A DNA stretch of 51,253 nucleotides from an uncultured Clostridium sp. (GTDB taxonomy: Bacteria; Bacillota; Clostridia; Lachnospirales; Lachnospiraceae): the NCBI GenBank assembly GCA_947644195.1, contig CANRZB010000026.1, positions 1 to 51,253 on the forward strand, read 5' to 3'. Made by a program: the position numbers and the translations under genes. Every line of letters begins with the position of its first letter. Position 1 is the first letter of the stretch. Below, one piece after another: positions 46,495 to 51,253 of this stretch. Under the pieces are notes generated by a model. It ran no database searches. It was not told the origin of the DNA and saw only the letters and a program-made list of their open reading frames with translations.

Positions 46495-49400
46495 ATGAGG
46501 ATTAGACTCAAAAAACTAAGTGCACTGATGTTATCATTTGCAATGGTGGTAACTTCAGTAACGCTTCCAGGAGGGAAGGAGGCAAGTGCAGCACCAAGTC
46601 CTGAAGTAGAAAAATATGAAACGGATGCAGATGCTACTTTGCCTGAAGCAGAATGGACGGAACAATTGATTACCGGTGCAGATATGAAAGAAGCTGGTAT
46701 TGATGTGGCAGCATTGCAAAATAAAAAGGTTACAATTTTACCAATTATTCAGATAACCAAAGCACATGATCGTTCCTATGTCCGCTTTACGGGAGGATCT
46801 TATAAATGGGAGGAAGTACCAAAGAGCACAGAGGCACCAGGCAGCACAGAGGCACCAAGTAGTACAGAAGAACCAATTATGAAGTTCGTCAGCTATGGAT
46901 CTAATAAAGCATTAATCGGTATTAAGCATGCAGGTGTAGACGGTGCTTCTTCTTCAAAATTTGTTATCCATAATGGATATGGTACCGGCAAAGAAGGTAC
47001 GGGTGTAGGAGCTGCAGGAACAGGTATCTATAATAAGATACCAAACATTGATACAGGAAGATTTGCCGGTGGTGGTAGTGTTGCAAATCCGGATACAGAC
47101 CACGTATTTGTTCGGTTACAGATTCGTACAAGAGACACAGAAGCCAGAATCATTGGTGTTAAATTCGGTGATGGGCAGAGCTTTTCTGTGGATGCAGAGG
47201 GTAAATGTACCACTGGTTTTGATGATAATAAATACAAATATGAATCTGATGTACCAGATGAAACAGACGTTGCTCCGTTGAGTGCAAAAGAAAAGTTAGA
47301 AGCAGATTTAATTACTGCAAAGGGAATTAAACAGGAAGACTGTATTGATGATGTTTCTTGGCAGGCTCTGCAGGCTGCAATTACTGATGCAGAAAGTGTA
47401 TTAGATACTGCAGATGATGAGACATTAAGCCAAAAACAGACTATATTAAAACAGAAAATCACTGCTGCTACCAGTAAAAATCGTATGGGATTAAAGAGTT
47501 CTATTGATTATTGCAGCAATCTGAAAGCAGATGATTATACATCAGATACTTTCAGTAAGTTACAGCCTGCTATTGCAGCAGCCACTGCTATTCTTAATGA
47601 CACGACAAAGACGGATCTGGAATATAAGGATGCCAGAGATGATTTGGAGATTGTACGTACCAAATTGGCAAAAATTCCTACGACAGATCCTGGAAAACCA
47701 AAGGCTTTCCGTGTTTTATCGAAAGATGAAGTAGTGAAAGAAATGGGTGCTGGTACAAACTTAGGTAATACCTTCGATGGTGGTTTGAATAATGCAACAG
47801 AGACAAACTGGCAGGCATTTAGAACTACAAAAGAATATATCAAAGCACTTCATGATGCTGGCTATAATACTGTTCGAATTCCGGTAACATGGAATGGTTA
47901 TATTGAAAAAGATTACAAAATTAAGGAAGAATGGATTAGCCGTGTACAGGAAGTTGTAGATTACTGTATTGACCAGGATATGTATTGTATCATTAATATC
48001 CATCATGATGGAGCAGCAAACCACGATAATCGTGGAGACAATGCAATCTGCTGGTTAGATACTTATGCTTATGATATTGAAAGTGTCTATCAAAAATTTG
48101 AAGGTGTTTGGAATACCATTGCCAACCGTTTTAAAGATTATGATGAGCACTTAATCTTTGAGAGCATGAATGAGGTAACTGACGCACATGGTACAGCGCC
48201 AAATGAAGATACCAAAGTATTAAATTGTCTGAATCAGTTATTTGTTAATACGGTTCGTGCTACCGGTTCTAATAATGCAAAACGTTGGCTCGGAATTACA
48301 GGCCGTTTTGCTACCTTTAGTACTGGTACAACAAAGCCAGATGATACGTTAGTAGCAGATGGTATTGATACGACACGTTTAATGTTTGCCGTTCATATTT
48401 ACAAGGATAACACTGCGACTCGTTGGTCTTATGATTCTTTAAAGACATGGGAGAGTTCTTTGCACAGTAGTGTAAATAATGTTGCAAAACTGGATCCGAA
48501 TATGCCGCTTTATGTTGGAGAGTATGGTGTAAGAATTCAGGCACAGCCGGGTTCTGAAACCGGATACAACAATGTAGAAAGAGCATTAAATTATGAAGTA
48601 TGTACAGCGATTGCAAAATATTACAATGCAGTCAATGTTGTCTGGGATCAGGGTGCCGGCGATTATAACAGAGAAGAAATAGAAACAGGCCTGTTCACAG
48701 ATTGGAATCGCCCAGCGCTAAAACCATATTTTGAGGATACCGTGCAGGCTTTGATCCGTGGTACTTATGACAGCTATACAGAAGAAAATGTATTAGATAT
48801 TATGGCTGCTATCTACAAGAGCTATGGTCATGAAACTGTTGAAAATAATGATCTTTCTACCAATCCTGAGATTGCTAAAGCAACTACTATGACATTGGAT
48901 AAAACTTCTGTTTCCATGAAAGCAGGAGAATGGGAAGAAATTAAAGCAACAACAGATTCTGCCAAAGACATTGTACTTTGGAGTACAGATGACGATTCTA
49001 TTGCTACGGTTTCTCAAGGAAAAATCCGTGCAAAGAAAATGGGTATCACTACCATTCATGCTTATACCCAGAGTGGATCTGTGAAAAAAGATGTTCAGGT
49101 CGTTGTAGCTTCTAGTGGAGAGGAAACCTCTACGGCTGTTACAGTGAAAAAGTCATTAGTTGAATTAAAAGTAAAAGATACTGCACAGATTAAGGCAACA
49201 TTGACTCCTGCAGATAGCCAGGATGAGATTACCTATAAATCTTCTAACCCTGAGATTGCATCTGTATCTAAAACAGGAAAAATTACAGCATTAAAAACAG
49301 GGCTTACCTACATTACAGTCTCTACTGCCAGTGGCGTTTCAACTATTGTAAAAGTTGTTATTCCTGCCAGTGAAGGCGGAGACCAGGTAGATGTTACTAT

Positions 49401-50934
49401 GAATATTCTGTATGGCACTGGCCATGAAGAAACAAGCAAACCGGTTACTTTGTCAGAAAATAAGCAGTATACCGTAAGCTATGACTTAGAAACAGAGTTA
49501 TCAGAAGAAGGGAAAACAGCAGGAATTACAAAAATTGCAGATGTGACAGCAATTTATCTGAAAGATACAAATAGCGAAGACAGAAAAGTAGTTGCTGCAA
49601 AAATCCGTTATGACAAGTTAGTTGTCAATGATACAGAAATTCCTTTGGACATGCAGAATGAGGCAAAACAGGATGGTATCATTGTCGATGAGGATGGTTT
49701 TAAGGATTTCCTGAAGAAAGGTGGAGAACTGAATTCCAATACTCCGGTTAATGCATGGGACAAATGTGCAGCAGAGGCAGGATTGAATATTGATTCTTCC
49801 TCTCATACAGCAAGTTTCAAGGATATTGAGAATCCTACAAAGATTACTTTGACCTTTACCATTAAAGATTTAGAATTTGTGGCTGGTATGGATAAAGAAA
49901 ATCCAGCAACAGAGATTACTAGTGTTACAGAACAGAAAATTGTGATACCTCAGGTAGGAGAATCCAAAGAAATTGTTCTGAATTTATCTCCAAAGGGAAC
50001 TGATTCAGAGATGACATTCTTCTCTGCTGATTCTTCCATTATTGATGTAAATAGCAATGCAGTATTGGCAGATAAAGATGGTAAAATCAGTATTAAGGTA
50101 ACTGCAATGGGTGCTGGTACTACAACAATTGCAGGAATTACCGAAAACGGATTATTGGTACTTTATACGGTAGGTGTAGGTGATATGGAAGCGGCAACCT
50201 TGCCGAACCCAACGAATATTCTTCCAGAGGGAATTCCATCAGAGCCTTGTACTTCTTACACACCAACGCCGGGAGAGAACCCATCAGAGTCTCCTACTCC
50301 TTCAACGGATCCAAGTGAGAAGCCTTCTTCTTCACCGAATCCAGGGGGACAGCCAACAAATCCAACGGCAAAACCGCCAGTATCAAATCCAACGGCACAG
50401 CCGAAAGATACGGTCAGTGTGGCAAAGAGCTCTGTTATTATAGCTGCTGGTAAATCAGCAAAAATTGCCTTAACGACAACTGGTACAGCAAACCTTTCTG
50501 TAAAATCTTCTAATAATAAGGTAAAAGCAAGTATTTCTGGCAATACCTTGTTGATCAATGTAGATAAGAAAGCAGTCAAGGGCGCTTCCTACAATGTAAC
50601 TGTTACTCGTGGCAGCGCAAGCGCAGTGATTAAAGTTACTGTCAGAAACAAGGCAAAAGCAGTCAAAGCGGCTAAAACGAAAGCTACAATTAAGAAAAAA
50701 GGAAAGACAACGAAGATTGTTATCAAAGTTACAAAGGCTGAGAATAAGAAAAAAGCAGTAACAGATAGTATCAAAGTTAAGTTTTCCAAGAAAAAAATTG
50801 CCAAAGTTGCTAGTATCAAAGCAGCAAAAGGTAAAATTACAATCACGATCAAGGGATTGAAAAAAGGAAAAACAAAAGTAAACGTAAAAGTAGGCAGTAA
50901 ATCAGCGAAAGCAATTCAGCTGACAGTAAAATAG
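46495..50934 (+). CDS. Secreted multidomain GH5 glycoside hydrolase (cellulase/mannanase type)
   Basis: The protein has 1479 residues. Rough order is: signal peptide (1-~33); beta-rich N-terminal module with a 'STEAP' repeat linker near 110-125; two FIVAR-like helical repeats (~262-400); GH5 catalytic domain (~410-765) with general acid/base E560 in 'SMNEV' and nucleophile E676 in 'YVGEYGV'; two Big_2 domains (~800-960); a second beta-module (~960-1135), perhaps carbohydrate-binding; another Ig-like domain; a Pro/Thr/Ser linker (~1235-1305); and two C-terminal Ig-like domains, the last very lysine-rich. Such enzymes cut beta-1,4-glucans or mannans outside the cell; the exact substrate is not decided. 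There is no sortase motif, so the basic C-terminus may hold it on the wall. Confidence 0.92.
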   Translation: MRIRLKKLSALMLSFAMVVTSVTLPGGKEASAAPSPEVEKYETDADATLPEAEWTEQLITGADMKEAGIDVAALQNKKVTILPIIQITKAHDRSYVRFTGGSYKWEEVPKSTEAPGSTEAPSSTEEPIMKFVSYGSNKALIGIKHAGVDGASSSKFVIHNGYGTGKEGTGVGAAGTGIYNKIPNIDTGRFAGGGSVANPDTDHVFVRLQIRTRDTEARIIGVKFGDGQSFSVDAEGKCTTGFDDNKYKYESDVPDETDVAPLSAKEKLEADLITAKGIKQEDCIDDVSWQALQAAITDAESVLDTADDETLSQKQTILKQKITAATSKNRMGLKSSIDYCSNLKADDYTSDTFSKLQPAIAAATAILNDTTKTDLEYKDARDDLEIVRTKLAKIPTTDPGKPKAFRVLSKDEVVKEMGAGTNLGNTFDGGLNNATETNWQAFRTTKEYIKALHDAGYNTVRIPVTWNGYIEKDYKIKEEWISRVQEVVDYCIDQDMYCIINIHHDGAANHDNRGDNAICWLDTYAYDIESVYQKFEGVWNTIANRFKDYDEHLIFESMNEVTDAHGTAPNEDTKVLNCLNQLFVNTVRATGSNNAKRWLGITGRFATFSTGTTKPDDTLVADGIDTTRLMFAVHIYKDNTATRWSYDSLKTWESSLHSSVNNVAKLDPNMPLYVGEYGVRIQAQPGSETGYNNVERALNYEVCTAIAKYYNAVNVVWDQGAGDYNREEIETGLFTDWNRPALKPYFEDTVQALIRGTYDSYTEENVLDIMAAIYKSYGHETVENNDLSTNPEIAKATTMTLDKTSVSMKAGEWEEIKATTDSAKDIVLWSTDDDSIATVSQGKIRAKKMGITTIHAYTQSGSVKKDVQVVVASSGEETSTAVTVKKSLVELKVKDTAQIKATLTPADSQDEITYKSSNPEIASVSKTGKITALKTGLTYITVSTASGVSTIVKVVIPASEGGDQVDVTMNILYGTGHEETSKPVTLSENKQYTVSYDLETELSEEGKTAGITKIADVTAIYLKDTNSEDRKVVAAKIRYDKLVVNDTEIPLDMQNEAKQDGIIVDEDGFKDFLKKGGELNSNTPVNAWDKCAAEAGLNIDSSSHTASFKDIENPTKITLTFTIKDLEFVAGMDKENPATEITSVTEQKIVIPQVGESKEIVLNLSPKGTDSEMTFFSADSSIIDVNSNAVLADKDGKISIKVTAMGAGTTTIAGITENGLLVLYTVGVGDMEAATLPNPTNILPEGIPSEPCTSYTPTPGENPSESPTPSTDPSEKPSSSPNPGGQPTNPTAKPPVSNPTAQPKDTVSVAKSSVIIAAGKSAKIALTTTGTANLSVKSSNNKVKASISGNTLLINVDKKAVKGASYNVTVTRGSASAVIKVTVRNKAKAVKAAKTKATIKKKGKTTKIVIKVTKAENKKKAVTDSIKVKFSKKKIAKVASIKAAKGKITITIKGLKKGKTKVNVKVGSKSAKAIQLTVK

Positions 50935-50959
50935 TATAAGAAGTTTCATATTTATATTC

Positions 50960-51010
50960 ATTTCGCAGGAAGATTTTTAGGAAAAATTTCTAAGAATTTT
51001 CCTGCGAAAT
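50960..51010 (+). terminator. Long hairpin after the GH5 gene
   Basis: ATTTCGCAGGAA (50960-50971) pairs with TTCCTGCGAAAT (50999-51010), with further partial pairing inside. It ends two bases before the -35 box of the tRNA promoter, so it probably insulates the tRNA gene from GH5 transcription. Confidence 0.65.
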
Positions 51011-51012
51011 TG

Positions 51013-51041
51013 TTGACATGACGATAAAGACTTGCTATAAT
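51013..51041 (+). promoter_or_regulatory. Consensus promoter of tRNA-Ser
   Basis: TTGACA (51013-51018), a 17-bp spacer and TATAAT (51036-51041) are perfect consensus boxes. They lie 34 bp before the tRNA. Confidence 0.9.
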
Positions 51042-51075
51042 GGTTCTTGCTGACGGTTACAGCAAATCGTCATGT

Positions 51076-51163
51076 GGAGAAGTACTCAAGTGGCTGAAGA
51101 GGCGCCCCTGCTAAGGGTGTAGGTCGTTTGCGCGGCGCGAGGGTTCAAATCCCTCCTTCTCCG
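51076..51163 (+). tRNA. tRNA-Ser (anticodon GCU)
   Basis: An 88-nt type II tRNA: acceptor GGAGAAG pairs with CTTCTCC, discriminator base G, T-loop GGTTCAAATCC, a long variable arm, and anticodon loop CTGCTAA with GCT. It reads AGC/AGU serine codons. CCA is not encoded. Confidence 0.95.
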
Positions 51164-51185
51164 TTTTGTCAAAGTTATTTTTATT

Positions 51186-51253
51186 TTGACAATTTATGAA
51201 AAAAAGTGTTGACAAGTCATTGCGAGCGTGATAATATATATCTCGCTGACGCA
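51186..51253 (+). promoter_or_regulatory. Promoter region for a gene beyond the window end
   Basis: TTGACA at 51209-51214 is followed, with a 17-bp spacer, by TAATAT (51232-51237). Another TTGACA lies at 51186. The sequence CGCTGACG just after it echoes TGCTGACGG after the tRNA-Ser promoter, so another tRNA or rRNA-type transcript probably starts here. Confidence 0.5.

Overview
The window is a chromosomal replication-origin region of a low-to-mid GC Firmicute, most likely a Lachnospiraceae or other Clostridia gut anaerobe. This rests on the gene order rpmH/rnpA/yidD/yidC/jag/mnmE/mnmG/rsmG/parA/parB on one side and dnaA/dnaN/rlbA/recF/gyrB/gyrA on the other, on a DUF4446 gene next to parB, on a two-subunit class I fumarase, and on large secreted proteins with lysine-rich bacterial Ig-like (Big_2-type) domains. 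The species cannot be named from the sequence alone.

Layout. (1) 1-2.9 kb: a flavin reductase-like gene behind two near-identical palindromes, then an OLD-family ATPase/TOPRIM nuclease with an unusual cysteine cluster. (2) 2.9-11.7 kb: murA, a secreted Ig-like protein, then tmk-yaaR-holB-ricT-trmN6-rsmI, the same order as around B. subtilis tmk but without yaaQ. (3) 11.8-20.5 kb: accessory cell-surface genes. They are a small membrane protein, a small conserved protein on the opposite strand, a large membrane-anchored protein with a C39-like cysteine-peptidase domain, and a three-gene unit made of a secreted basic protein, a membrane kinase-LRR protein and a secreted Ig/carboxypeptidase-regulatory-like protein. 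(4) 20.4-22.4 kb: nucleoside salvage genes cdd and pdp, separated by a ~165-bp palindromic element that supplies the last codons of cdd. (5) 22.7-25.3 kb: a GT2 glycosyltransferase, DUF4446 and parB. (6) 25.3-27.3 kb: parA and a ~1.1-kb gene-free stretch with five parS sites (three perfect). (7) 27.3-34.8 kb: rsmG, mnmG, mnmE, jag, yidC, yidD, rnpA and rpmH on the minus strand. (8) 34.8-37.4 kb: bipartite oriC flanking dnaA, with DnaA-box clusters upstream and, downstream, a DnaA-trio array next to an AT-rich tract. (9) 37.4-44.6 kb: dnaN, rlbA, recF, gyrB and gyrA. (10) 44.7-51.25 kb: class I fumarase subunits, a 1479-residue secreted GH5 glycanase, and tRNA-Ser(GCU) followed by the start of another promoter.

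How it fits together: replication initiation and segregation (oriC, dnaA, dnaN, recF, gyrase, ParABS), membrane protein insertion (yidC/yidD/jag) and tRNA/rRNA modification (mnmE, mnmG, rsmG, trmN6, rsmI) form the conserved core. Genes right of oriC are on the plus strand and genes 24-35 kb on the minus strand, so both are co-directional with the forks. Nearly everything from 0.2 to 20.5 kb, including murA, tmk and holB, is on the plus strand left of oriC and therefore runs head-on to the leftward fork, which is unusual for a Firmicute. The most novel-looking system is the kinase-LRR cluster at 15.4-20.5 kb, a candidate envelope-sensing module.
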